This document shows positions 1 through 10,664 of a stretch of 64,000 nucleotides of DNA, piece after piece. Source of the stretch: Xiphydria camelus (lineage: Eukaryota > Arthropoda > Insecta > Hymenoptera > Xiphydriidae); NCBI GenBank assembly GCA_963678675.1, contig OY783194.1:32714278-32778277 (forward strand), written 5' to 3'. A program made the position numbers and the translations under genes. Each line of letters starts with the position of its first letter. Position 1 is the first letter of the stretch. Below the pieces are notes generated by a model. The model saw only the letters and a program-made list of their open reading frames with translations, was not told where the DNA came from and did not search any database.

Positions 1-2599
1 CGTCTGGTTCTTCATTGGCTGGTACGAGGACAATTGGTTTGAAGTTAATTTAGAGAAGGAGAAGATTCCCTGCACGAAGGATCAGATGAAACAAGCCGCC
101 GAGGGTCACTTGACCACCGAGGCCCTCATGTGGAATCAGAACAATCAGACGACGATAAGTGGAACGACTTCCGAGGACTTTAGACAGAGGCTCAATAAGG
201 TACTGAAGGAGGACGGCTATGATATCGACAACAATAGATATCCGGAGGGCTATCAAGAAGCGCCGTTAGCTTACGACGCCGTCTGGTCCATTGCTCTGGG
301 TAAATATGACATACTCAGGCCGTGTGCGCGGGCGTTTACATCGGACGAGAAAGAGAACTGAACACTTTTGTTCCGACATTAGCGTTCAACAAAACTATGG
401 AAAAGCTCAGTAAAGTGGGAAAGAGTCTCAAGAACTTCACCTACACGGACAAGGAGATCGCGGACGAGATTTATTCGGCGATAAACTCCACGCAGTTCCT
501 CGGCGTCTCCGTACGTGATCACGTCCAAATGATAGCGACGCGCGGGGCCGCGAGAGTTGCAGCGAGGCTCTTTTAAACTTGGATGCATTTTCCGCAGGGC
601 TACGTTGCTTTCAGCTCTCAAGGAGACAGAATAGCCTTGACGCAAATCGAGCAGATGATCAACGGAAGCTACGTGAAATTGGGCTATTACGACACGCAGA
701 GCGATAATCTCACCTGGAGAAATTTGGAACGATGGATAGGCGGTAAGGTACCGCAGGATAGAACGATAGTGAAGAAAATCCTGAGAATGATGTCGTTGCC
801 GCTTTTCATATGCATGGGCACCATATCTAGCGCTGGTATATTGACAGCGATCGCCCTGATTGTCTTCAACGTTTGGAACAGGCATCGGAGGTATTCCGTC
901 GAAACGTCGAGAGAAAATGCTCGCGTCAATAGTGAAGGAAGTAAGAATAAACTAACGACGACGTATTCCGCCTTTCAGGGTGATCGTGTCTTCTCATCCA
1001 GTTTGCAACACTATAATGCTGGTGGGTGTGATAGCTTGTCTCGTGTCGGTATTCCTGCTGGGGATCGACGGGAGATTTATCGAGCCATGGGAGTACCCTA
1101 GAATTTGTCAAACGAGAGCCTGGATGCTTTCGATTGGATTCACTCTTGCTTTCGGCGCGATGTTCAGCAAAGTGTGGAGGGTTCATCGGCTTACGACGAA
1201 AACCAAGGCCGATCAAGCCAAGGTACGTTGCGATATATTTTGCCGTGGTTCAGTGACAAGATAAAATGGCATCGATAACCACGCTAGCGATAAGGCTTCG
1301 ATAAAGCAGCCGCGACAACGGAAACGATGGGATTTAGGGAATTTCTGATAGAGAGACGTTTTAGTCACGATTGCTATAGTAGACGTCCATTACGGTTCAT
1401 TAGTGGAATAGTTCTCTAGTATCACGAGTAGTTCATTTAGAAGTTTAGTAATATATGCCTGTTGTCCCTGCATGTCTTACAGATCCACAGTCGACTGCCC
1501 TGCATTTTCATCTGTTCGATTTTTCTAGTTATTTATGGCTAAACAAAAAGTTTCATCTATACAGAAGAAAATTCAGCCTTGGAAGCTGTACACCATGGTA
1601 AGCGCTTTATTGGCGATCGACGTAATTATTTTGGGAGCTTGGCAAGGGCTGGACCCACTTCAGAGGAGAATAGAAGTCTTTCCTCTCGAATCGCCCATGT
1701 CCGGGGATGACGATGCCAGGATCAGACCCGAACTCGAGCACTGCGAGAGCGAGCACAATGGAATTTGGCTCGGTGAGTGAGATAAATGCGGCGTAGCTAT
1801 CGTGAGAGCAGAGCGGTCGGTAGCAGCGATTTCGAAAAGTCTCAGCGTCTCTGACCCGTCGGTTATTTTCCAATGTTCCGTTCAGGTCTAATATACGGCT
1901 ACAAGGGCGTCGTCCTGGTGTTTGGTCTGTTTTTGGCCTACGAGACCAGAAGTATCAAAGTTAAGCAAATTAATGACTCGAGATACGTAGGAATGTCCAT
2001 TTACAACGTAGTGGTCCTGTGCTTGATCACCGCGCCGGTAACCATGGTCATTGCGAGTCAGCAAGACGCGAGCTTCGCCTTCGTCGCCCTCGCCATAATA
2101 TTCTGCTGTTTCCTCAGTATGGCTCTGATATTCGTGCCTAAGGTCATCGAGGTCATTAGAAATCCCAAGGACAAGGCAGAGTCCAAGTACAATCACGACG
2201 TCGGGATGTCTAAGGAAGACGAGGAGAAGTATCAGAAGCTGCTCAATGAAAACGACGAGTTACAGAGACTCATTGCCGCGGTAAGAGAGATACGTCAGCG
2301 AGAGTGAGGAAATAAGTCCTTGCGACGCTACAACGGCGTTGTGACATCGGGCGCTAAACGTTATTGCTTTTCTGTTGCAGAAGGAGGAGAAAATTAGGGT
2401 ACTGAAGCAAAGATTAGCGGAGAGGGACGCGGCGAAAGGAGGAGGCGGCGGTAACCTCCCGAAGGATTCGCTGATAGTTGCCGATTTCGTGACGGGAGAG
2501 GGAACATCGGACAGTGCTATCGGTGGGGGTATTTCCGTTTACACAAGGTCTTCGCGAGCTTCCGCTTCCGATTTTGAGTTTTCAGAGTCATATTTGTAA
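1..2599 (+). CDS. GABA-B-R1: GABA-B receptor subunit 1, 3' part (7 exons, 5' end outside window)
   Basis: Class C G-protein-coupled receptor subunit that binds GABA at the neuronal membrane and pairs with GABA-B-R2. Exons read 1-299, 383-510, 598-890, 979-1222, 1529-1772, 1886-2280 and 2381-2599. All junctions are GT-AG and the frame is kept throughout, giving about 606 residues plus TAA. The first three exons encode the end of the Venus-flytrap ligand domain (EGHLTTEALM, QEAPLAYDAVW). Seven hydrophobic segments follow, from LFICMGTISSAGILTAIAL to FAFVALAIIFCCFLSMALIF, with the family hallmarks PWKLYTM, FLAYETRSIKVKQINDSRYV and SSQQDA-like ASQQDASFAF. The cytosolic tail has a heptad coiled coil (EEKYQKLLNENDELQRLIAA, then KEEKIRVLKQRLAERD) for pairing with subunit 2, then a glycine run. 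I see no mammalian RSRR retention motif. The N-terminal exons lie upstream of the window. An alternative acceptor 36 nt into exon 5 is described in the findings. Confidence 0.96.
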
Positions 2600-5320
2600 A
2601 CGCACTAGCTTGACCATCGCTATAGTTTAATAACCGCCTTCCAAAGAGTTTCATTCGAGGTACGTCGAAGTGCCAGCTTCGAACCACAGCTGCACATTCG
2701 AAGTACAGTGAATGAAGTTATTATTCCACCGTCTTCGTTCATTTTTAATCACAAATAATAACCCCGTACAATTAATTATTCAAGACAATCCTCGCGTGAA
2801 TTGAAATTATACTTTTTGTTCTCTGCATATCGTTTAGCAACAGAGACACGCACGTTCTTATAGAGATAAGTGTATCCGTACATAATTATTCTTATACGAT
2901 TACGCTAAATTTTGATGAAAGTTTACCTCGATTACTTGAAGAAAGTCGACAAAGTTTGGAGTATATAATGATATTTTATCGGAAAGTATACGTATATACC
3001 CTTAGAAGAGATTATTTGACGTATACAAAATGATTGCGTACTCGTTACGCAATATTTTTAGGAGGTACACATTGTCTAACCATTGATGTGCATGTCGATG
3101 TTGAATGTACATTAAAAATCCATAAGGAGCGCCTACTAGACTCGTAGTGAGATTCGCGGGTACATTTATTATTTTCGAACGTCGTAAGTTCCATCTCGTC
3201 AGTTTATTGCGTCACAGGCCTAACGCACCGCAAATACGGACAACGCTATGATCACAAACTTTTCTCAACCTAACAATTATATTTTTCAGTCGGGTTCGCA
3301 TACGACATTTACGAATCATTACTCCGTCACGTGGTTGAACCTTGAAGTGATTAATGAATTTATTTATTTATCCTCCGTCGCGTTAAATAGGGTATCTACA
3401 CACATTGATATACACATATTATCTGATATAATATTACCGTTACGGGTCCAAAAAAAAGAGGGAAAGCTTCGCCACTTTCCAGGAATGAAGGTGATCGGAC
3501 AAACGATTTTGTTCGTTAAAAAAGCTGGGAAAAAAGGGAGGGTGGGAGAAAAAAAGATCGTCTATTCTTGGAAAGTGTTCCTTCGTATACGGCGATAAAC
3601 ATTTGGCTGGCGTTCGACGATCGAATCAAATTTTTAGAAACAGCTATCGGGCCAAGGACGAAAAAGAACCGTTTTTAGCATCAACCTAAATCACATTCTC
3701 CAATTGAGAGTCGACGCCGTCAAGGGTTTACGTCTTTTTTCCTTACAAATCCCTCTTGCCGTTAGCGAGGAAGCGGAATAAAGTTTGAGCAATTGCAGTT
3801 AAATCTCGTTAGACTATTATTCTCGATGTTGCGTGGCTCTGGCGTATCGTTGTGAACCTCATGAAGTCTGCTCCCAAATTCATCAAAATTAAAATCTTTA
3901 GCGAACGAAAGTTGTATCGAGTACACGTTCCACGTGATAATATAACATTAAAAATGTGCTAACGAGATTTAAACTCCTAATTAAATGCGACCATTCATAA
4001 ATAATTTGGGAGTCTTGATGAGGTGATGTGTATCGTACTGATCTTTGTCGTGTCACGCGTCAATTAGAGCTCAAAGGCGTCCCGGTAATGTTCCACGTAG
4101 AGTGTTTTTTACGAGAAAGAAGCCGGACGACGTGAAAAGAGAGAGGGGAGAGAGAGAGAAAGAGAGAGGTGAAGCACGAGGGACGATCTCTCACACTGGG
4201 ATTATTTATGAATGGGACCGATTTCGAGAGATACTCATCCACGTTATATTTCAAAGAAATGGTTTTTTCGATTTCTGATTCTAGAAACGGAGCATATCGG
4301 GTAAACCAAGGACAGGAGCGCCCTAGAGACGGCAAAGCAATATACTTATAAACGGGCTAAAATAAAATGAAGCACGAAGTTAACTTCTCAAATGACACGG
4401 TACTCGATGATACACGGTACGATGTGTTATCTTTTTAGGTGTTCCGATGGAAGTTCAAAGTCGAAATTGTGATTTTGGTACTAGACGAAGATGCGTGCGA
4501 GTGTATGCTTACTAAGTAAGTTAGACGTTTTTCATCATCTTCGAGTTGTTGACGTGATTTAACTGCAGTTGGAGAGATTATATAATGCAGTTTCTGTGTA
4601 GCGTAGTTTTGAATACTAATCTCCAATGAGAAAGTACATATATTCGATCACTCCGTTCGCACAATCTGCCATGTGTCGTTATGCGAAGTGTTTAGAGAAT
4701 TATGCCGTCGGTTCCTCGTTTCGTTATCTGTTATAGTCTATTGTAAACGTCGCCGAAACGCGTTTAACACTGTTGGTATATTCGTTACCTGATATTTTAA
4801 GAAAATGTCGAGGATGAAATTCTCCTAATCTCTGACTTTCTCGTTCAAATTTATTCGTTTCAACGAGACTGTAAGAATGAATAGTTTTATTTATTAAAAA
4901 TGCGCGTTTCACACGCGTTACAAAAGATTGAAATACGTCGTACAAAGGATATTATATTATATTGTCGTGATGTCGAAATAAAATCTAAATACTAGTCATT
5001 TCGAGTTGAGTCTCTTCAGCGGTAACCCTCGTCTTCCGGACTGATCCTCTCCCTGGCTCCAGCTTGTCGCTGTATTTTTAGAAGCAGTCGTTGTTTTGCT
5101 TTACTTTATTTTCAAGTAGTGCCTTTGAAACCCGTGCCCGTTGATGACCAGAGAGTTCAAAATTAAGCGCTCGTGCGGCGTTGTGTTTTTCTTACGTTTC
5201 CCGCGGGGGAGCGTGTCTCGCAGCATCTCTTGGCTAGTGCCGCGAAGGGTAGCAGAGGGTGAGGATCGCTGAGGGTTCGTGGGGACATAATCTAACGTAT
5301 ACAGATTATAGATTGCAAAA
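2600..5320. other. 3' UTR of GABA-B-R1 and spacer up to Nup54
   Basis: AT-rich stretch with no convincing reading frame on either strand. It holds three canonical AATAAA hexamers on the + strand (3777-3782, 4361-4366, 4977-4982), any of which could end the GABA-B-R1 transcript. A purine-rich GA tract lies at about 4137-4170. The last few hundred bases turn GC-richer and probably contain the Nup54 promoter and 5' UTR; I see no clear TATA box. Confidence 0.6.
3777..3782 (+). promoter_or_regulatory. candidate poly(A) signal, GABA-B-R1
   Basis: AATAAA 1.18 kb downstream of the GABA-B-R1 stop codon, the first canonical hexamer after it. Alternatives are at 4361 and 4977. Transcript data would decide between them. 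Confidence 0.4.
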
Positions 5321-8300
5321 ATGTCTTTCGGCACCGGATTTGGATCGTCCACGCCTGCCTCGGCACCTACCTTTTCGTTTGGTTCTTCTACTTCTACAGC
5401 AGCCACGCCAGCCAAGCCGAGTGAGTGACTTATTTTTTCTTTGTAGGTTAGGTCGTTGGTATATTTTGCGAAATCCGAAACAAACGTCTCAGATTTGCAT
5501 TAGAGTAAAAGTATATTAGCAAAAATCGCGGTTTTACCATGTCTGATTATAATTGACGTCAGGCAATTCTTCGTTTGAATTGTGAAGGCGATTGTGATGG
5601 TATAGGTTAAAAAACCAGGAAGATGTGTGTCCTTTTTCCTCCAAAGTTTGTTTTCCTTCGCTTATCATGTTTAAAATAATCCTTTTCATCAATAGCGCTT
5701 CTATTTTGCAAATAACTCCGATACGATAGATTTTTGCATTTTCAATTCTTAGAGCCGATACTGGTTCTGACGGTTGTATCCGATACTTTCTCAGGACTCA
5801 ACAGTGGTTGACTAGCTCCGGCGCAATCTTGATCGCAATCCGTTTCCCCGGGCTTTCCAAAGATCTTGCAACCCCTTTTTCTGGTCCTTGCGATGATGAA
5901 TGCGACGACGCAGCATAGTAATAATAGTACCAAAAGTGCTATCGCCAAGATTATAAAGACCGCTGAATGGTTTGAACAGCTCGAATCGTTCAATTTCGGC
6001 GGGTCTGTAACGCCTTCCGTTGTACCGTGCCATTCTGTATCGATATCACGGTTAGTTTGCGCAATTTGAGGTATGTGGCTAGCGGATTGTGGCTCTTCGG
6101 TTGAACCGCCTGATTTATCGAGCAATTTATACGATCGAAAGGGAGTCGTGTCTTCTAAGTCATACATTTCATTTGGTATTTTACCTGGTGTCGTTATCAT
6201 AACTTCCGCTGTAATATCCTAACAGAAATAAACAGACTTTTCTTTATCTCAAAGTTAAACGAATAGACGATAGTAAAAGCTTACGTCCTCCGCGGAAACG
6301 TCAGTAGTTCCGATTTCGTGCGAGAGCTCAGTCGAAATCCCTTTTTCCGTCGAGCCATTAGTAGTACTTTCGTCGTTTGCATCTCGCCGAATAGCTGACA
6401 AATGATCGTACTCTGTTCGTTGCTATAAATAGCGCAGAGACGATTTAAACTCGATAGCTTTCGAACGTTCATTCGATTTTAAACGTCTAACCATTCGCAA
6501 ATATTTTAATGCGTAATTCCAAAGAAGCACTTACGCTCCAATGATCGCGTCGACGCAGAGATGGCATCCTTTGGTTTTCAAACTGCTCTTACGCGTCACA
6601 ATCAGCGGTCATTTCAAGTATTGGACGCGCGAGAGAAATTTAAAGCGTTTGCTACCGCGTAACCGCACGCCAGTTGTAAAATATGAATCCTCTTTGACGG
6701 ATCAGAGTTTTTTTCGAAACTCCTGACATTTCCGCCGAAAAACAAAAACTAACGGGCAGAGTATACGGAAAATTTTTCCGCATCTATCGTTCTTCTGCTC
6801 TCATATGTTTAGTCTTTACGTACGTGGAAAGAAAGTAAATACTTACGTTATTGGCTTCTCTCCAATCGGTAACGAACAAAAGACACGGGCTACATTAATA
6901 TTTGACGATGTTTGCTCGGTGTCACGAATAAAATGGTTTCTCGATCATCTCGACCATCATCTTTCCTGAATAGAAAAGTTCGCGGTGCTGGAAGAGATGA
7001 TAAAGTTCTAGAAGGAAGGTATTTTTTAAGATTCATTTGAAAGCTACTTTACGAAACCTTTAGGATATGCTCTAGGAAGCGTGTAATATTTCTCACGTCT
7101 CAACTTAATTTAAGTTGTACAGAGACATCGAAATATCTCAGCCTCTCTCTAAGCATCGCTCCGTTTGTTCGTTCAATGTAGTCGGGTTTGGAACGTCTAC
7201 GTTTGGGTTTAACACCCCTGCCACTTCGGCGCCGACACTATTCGGCACGCCGTCGACACAGTCTACAGGCTTCGGGACTACTACTGGTTTTGGTACTCCC
7301 GCCGGTACTGGTTTCGGTAGTGCTACCACAAATACGGCTACTTTTGGGAATACCGGCACCACGTTCGGATTTGGGACGGGTTCGAATTTTGGCGGCACTA
7401 CCGCCGTCTCCGGTACTTTTGGCGGACTGGGAGCGACGGCACCCACTAGCTCTACCGGTTTTGGTGGCTTTGGTAGTTTTGGTACAACAACGGCTACGAC
7501 TTCCACTCCGAGTCTATTCGGAGGATTCGGCACGACGAGCGCCGCTCCTTCATTAGGCTTCGGCACGTCGACGGCATTCGGCGGATTTGGCGCAAAACCC
7601 GCGACGACTAGCACGGCGCCCGGTTTTGGAGCATTCGGCACCGGTACTTAAAAACTTCCCATTGGTTTGGATTTAGTTTTACGATCGAGGATAGACCCGC
7701 TTGATCTATTCCCGCTTGTCTCTCAGGCTCGGGATTCGGTGCGTTCGGCACCATCAATACGCAACAGCAACAACAGCAATCGGCGAACGCGATATCGGAA
7801 GCCTTGTACAATGCCGTATTCAATTGTCAGCTCTTCAACGACGAGCGCGACAACACCATGGCCAGGTGGAACCTGATTCAGGCGTTGCGGGGAACCGGAA
7901 AGGCTTATTACTCGGCGAACGCCCCGCCGATAGAGCTCACCCAGGAGAATCCGTTGTGCAGGTTCAAGGCCATCAGCTACAGCTTGCTGCCCGACGCCGA
8001 TAACAACGACGGCCTCGTCGTTATTTACTTCAACAAGAAGGAGGCGGAGATCAGGAACGGCAAGCAACAATTGATAGCCTCCCTGAACGCGATTTTGGGC
8101 AACAAGCCGAGCCTGACCGTGACGATAGACAGCATAAAGTCAACCGACGAAAGCAAGAGTCAGATAACGATCTTCGTGTCTGAGAAAGGCGTCACCGGTT
8201 CCTCCAGGAAGATACCGGCGAACGAGTTGGTCGCCTACCTCTCGCAAAACGTGCAGAAGCAACAGCTCGCGCAAATCGGAGCGGAGAACATCTTCGCTCA

Positions 8301-9280
8301 GGTGAAACTCGAGCCGGCGCAGCTCAAGGAGTACCTCGACAATCCGCCGTGCTCAATCGACCCGAGACTCTGGAAGCAGGCGCAGCTGGACAATCCGAAT
8401 CCGCAGAAGTACATTCCCGTGCCGATGATCGGCTTTCAGCAGGTGAAGCATCGACTGAAGTGTCAGGAGGAGGAGACGGCCAGGCACAGAGCGTTCTTGG
8501 ATATGGCCGCGGAAAGGATACAAGGACTGCAGAGGCAGCACACCGCCACTCAGGCCAGACTGAAGGAACACAGGCGAACGCTCCTGGAACTCCAACACCG
8601 AGTTTTACAGGTAGGACCGTTTGAGAGTATCGTCGCGCGGCGCCTCGCGAATACGAAAGAAGGTTTTCGATTGGTTAATAAATAATGGAGTTTTACGGAA
8701 AAAACGTTTTTACGTAATGTTATTTGTTACTTGAAAAAAGTAATGTATATTCTACAAGATTGTCAACCCTATTGTGGGGATCTGTTGACCGTTTATTTCA
8801 GTCGGTTCGTCGCGTGCCGATGAAATTATTCTCCGTCTCTTTTTATATTTCCAGGTGTTGGTGCGCCAGGAGATAACGCGCAAGGTCGGGCTCTCCCTGC
8901 AGCCTGAAGAGGAAGTACTGACGAACAGATTCGAGGCAATGCATTCGCAAATTAGTGCCCCGACGCAATTCAAGGGGAGAATCAGTGAAATGCTGTCCCA
9001 ACTGAGAATGCGGAGGCACATGGACTCTCAGAGTCACGAGCGATATACCATGGATCCCATAGCGCAAGACGATATCAAAGCGGTGAGCGAAATCCGCGAT
9101 ACGTCCGAATTGACTAATGATCTGTGCGACTATATTTATATGCATTTTTCCTCTTCACAGTATCTGAGCATGGAGCAGCAGGGAATGGCGCAACTTATCG
9201 CAACCATAAACTCCGACTTGGAGAGTCTGAAGATTATCAAGGATGGTATGTCCGATCTCACGGGTCACAGCATATCCTGA
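5321..9280 (+). CDS. Nup54: nucleoporin Nup54, complete, 5 exons
   Basis: Component of the central-channel Nup62-Nup58-Nup54 complex of the nuclear pore, needed for selective transport. Exons read 5321-5420, 7182-7643, 7727-8610, 8855-9082 and 9161-9280. All introns are GT-AG, and together they give 597 residues plus TGA. The first ~190 residues are an FG-repeat domain low in charge (repeated GFG and FGxx motifs, e.g. FGTSTFGF, GGFGSFG). A six-glutamine run (NTQQQQQQS) sits at the junction to the folded part. The conserved section follows (ISEALYNAVFNCQLFNDERD, LCRFKAISYSLLP, IDPRLWKQAQLDNPNP). It then becomes helical and coiled-coil (RHRAFLDMAAERIQGLQRQH, LQPEEEVLTNRFE, YLSMEQQGMAQLIATINSDL). 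The ATG at 5321 gives the standard MSFGTGFG start. The first intron is unusually long and hosts an antisense reading frame. The gene converges with the GLIS2-like gene downstream. Confidence 0.96.
5742..6889 (-). CDS. putative small single-pass membrane protein nested in Nup54 intron 1 (5' end unresolved)
   Basis: I do not recognise this protein. The best exon is the last, 6218-5742. It opens after a good acceptor (tttatttctgttag) and encodes 158 residues: an acidic, Thr/Ser-rich stretch, one strong membrane helix (AVFIILAIALLVLLLLCCVV), a basic stop-transfer ARTRKRG, and a cytosolic tail ending SIGSKN and TGA. Upstream, three further pieces join in frame with GT-AG signals. Exon 6422-6285 has 46 codons (QRTEYDHLSAIRRD to DVSAED; donor GTAAGC). 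Exon 6582-6535 has 16 codons (FENQRMPSLRRRDHWS; donor GTAAGT). Exon 6889-6847 (PCLLFVTDWREANN; donor GTAAGT) needs two bases from an earlier exon that I could not place. Predicted topology is extracellular N-terminus, presumably after a signal peptide not found, and cytosolic C-terminus. The last two exons are the most credible; the outer ones are tentative. It could also be a decayed copy. Confidence 0.5.
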
Positions 9281-10664
9281 GGTTTGTTAAAATTCGGAGC
9301 GACGATGTTTTCTTGCGGCGACGGAAGACGCAGCGAGAATCAATGGTACGTGAGAAGTTGATTCAAATGATTACCGATGCATTTAACTCGCGTCTACCGA
9401 TTAATGCATTATTGGTAAAAAAAAACGCTTGATCACAAACGCTATTTAAAGGCACGCGTGATGCTAGAAATACGAATCTTCTCGTTCTATAAAGTTTCAA
9501 GAGCTCGCGATGATTTGATCTTAGCGCGGTGCCTCATCCGCGTTCGTTTCAAAGCTAGAAGTAACGAAATCGAGTTCCTTCGCGAAGTCTCGTCAACTTA
9601 CGTATATCTTTCCACCGCTGTTTGGTTTCCTTGCGCGGGACTCTTGCGGTCATTCCAGGACCACGAGAGTTTTTTGCGCGACAGTGTAGATCGTGATCGG
9701 TCAAAGAAATATATAGGTCAGTTCGTCGCGAAGCCCACCGATAAAGTTTGTCAATTAGACGTTATACGTATAATTGAATAGGAAGGTGAGTCGTTCCTTA
9801 TTTGTAAGAGCCGCGTGTTTTGTAGTTTTCTAAATATGTATCGAGACTGGGAGGTTTCGTAAAGGAGCAAGAATGAAGAACGAGCGTATGGATGGAAATA
9901 AATGGTTTTCGTATAAATAATACAGTCTATTGGTTAATTTTCACGTCATTATACCTACAACTTTTAAGGCACTTCTCGTCGTGCGTGTCTCTCCAGCTTT
10001 TCTGGCGGACACTCCCGTTTGTTTACACGCACACCGCTCTCATATTTATATACACATACACCCACGCATACGTAGTCGAAGAGCGCGACGAAACGATAAA
10101 TTTGTTTCGCGCGACAAAAGAAAGTACGCTCCTCGATCGCGATACGAAATAGCGGCAGTTGCCCATCACGATAATCGTGTACGTACAGTGGCGATTGAAA
10201 TTCAAAATTTCCACCGTGGTCGTCGTAGGTACGCAGGGGGAATGCTTATTATTTTCTTTTAAATATATGTACATCGAGCCTCGCTCGTGTCGTTTTTCTA
10301 TCTTTTTAATCGTATAATTCGACACGGGAAGTTCGGCTGGGACTTAAAGATTAAGGCACGGCGTAGGGCGAGTGTACAAATGAAACGAATCAACGTCGAG
10401 CAAATCGCGCGTGCGATTTTGAACGTGCTGTTATCTCCGATCGTTCCCTCGCGATCGCGCGTAATAAGAATATATAAGATTTGGTTTTACAGTCCAACGA
10501 ATAACGCGGACGACGTATCTCCCCGTAAAAATATTTCTCTCCGCCGGTCACGGCTCTAGGTACGATCGTTAACCCCGAGGTAGAATTCATCGGATCACAG
10601 ATACGATCGCGTGCAAGGATACGCATGGACGACGTATTTGGTAAAATTCGAAACGGGCGCTCGA
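9281..10664. other. convergent 3' UTRs of Nup54 and the GLIS2-like gene
   Basis: Spacer between two stop codons on opposite strands. A + strand AATAAA at 9897-9902 probably ends Nup54. On the - strand the nearest candidate for the GLIS2-like gene is an ATTAAA variant near 10303. No coding segment is evident. Confidence 0.55.
9897..9902 (+). promoter_or_regulatory. candidate poly(A) signal, Nup54
   Basis: AATAAA 617 bases after the Nup54 stop codon, the first canonical hexamer in that direction. Confidence 0.5.

Noticed and set aside
5742..7181. Additional + strand Nup54 exon inside intron 1
   Set aside because: Joining 5420 to 7182 keeps the FG-repeat frame perfectly, and no + strand segment in the intron has FG composition.
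10350..10375. taaggcac seed resembling microRNA-124
   Set aside because: Only the first eight bases match; the next bases differ and no hairpin partner is visible nearby.
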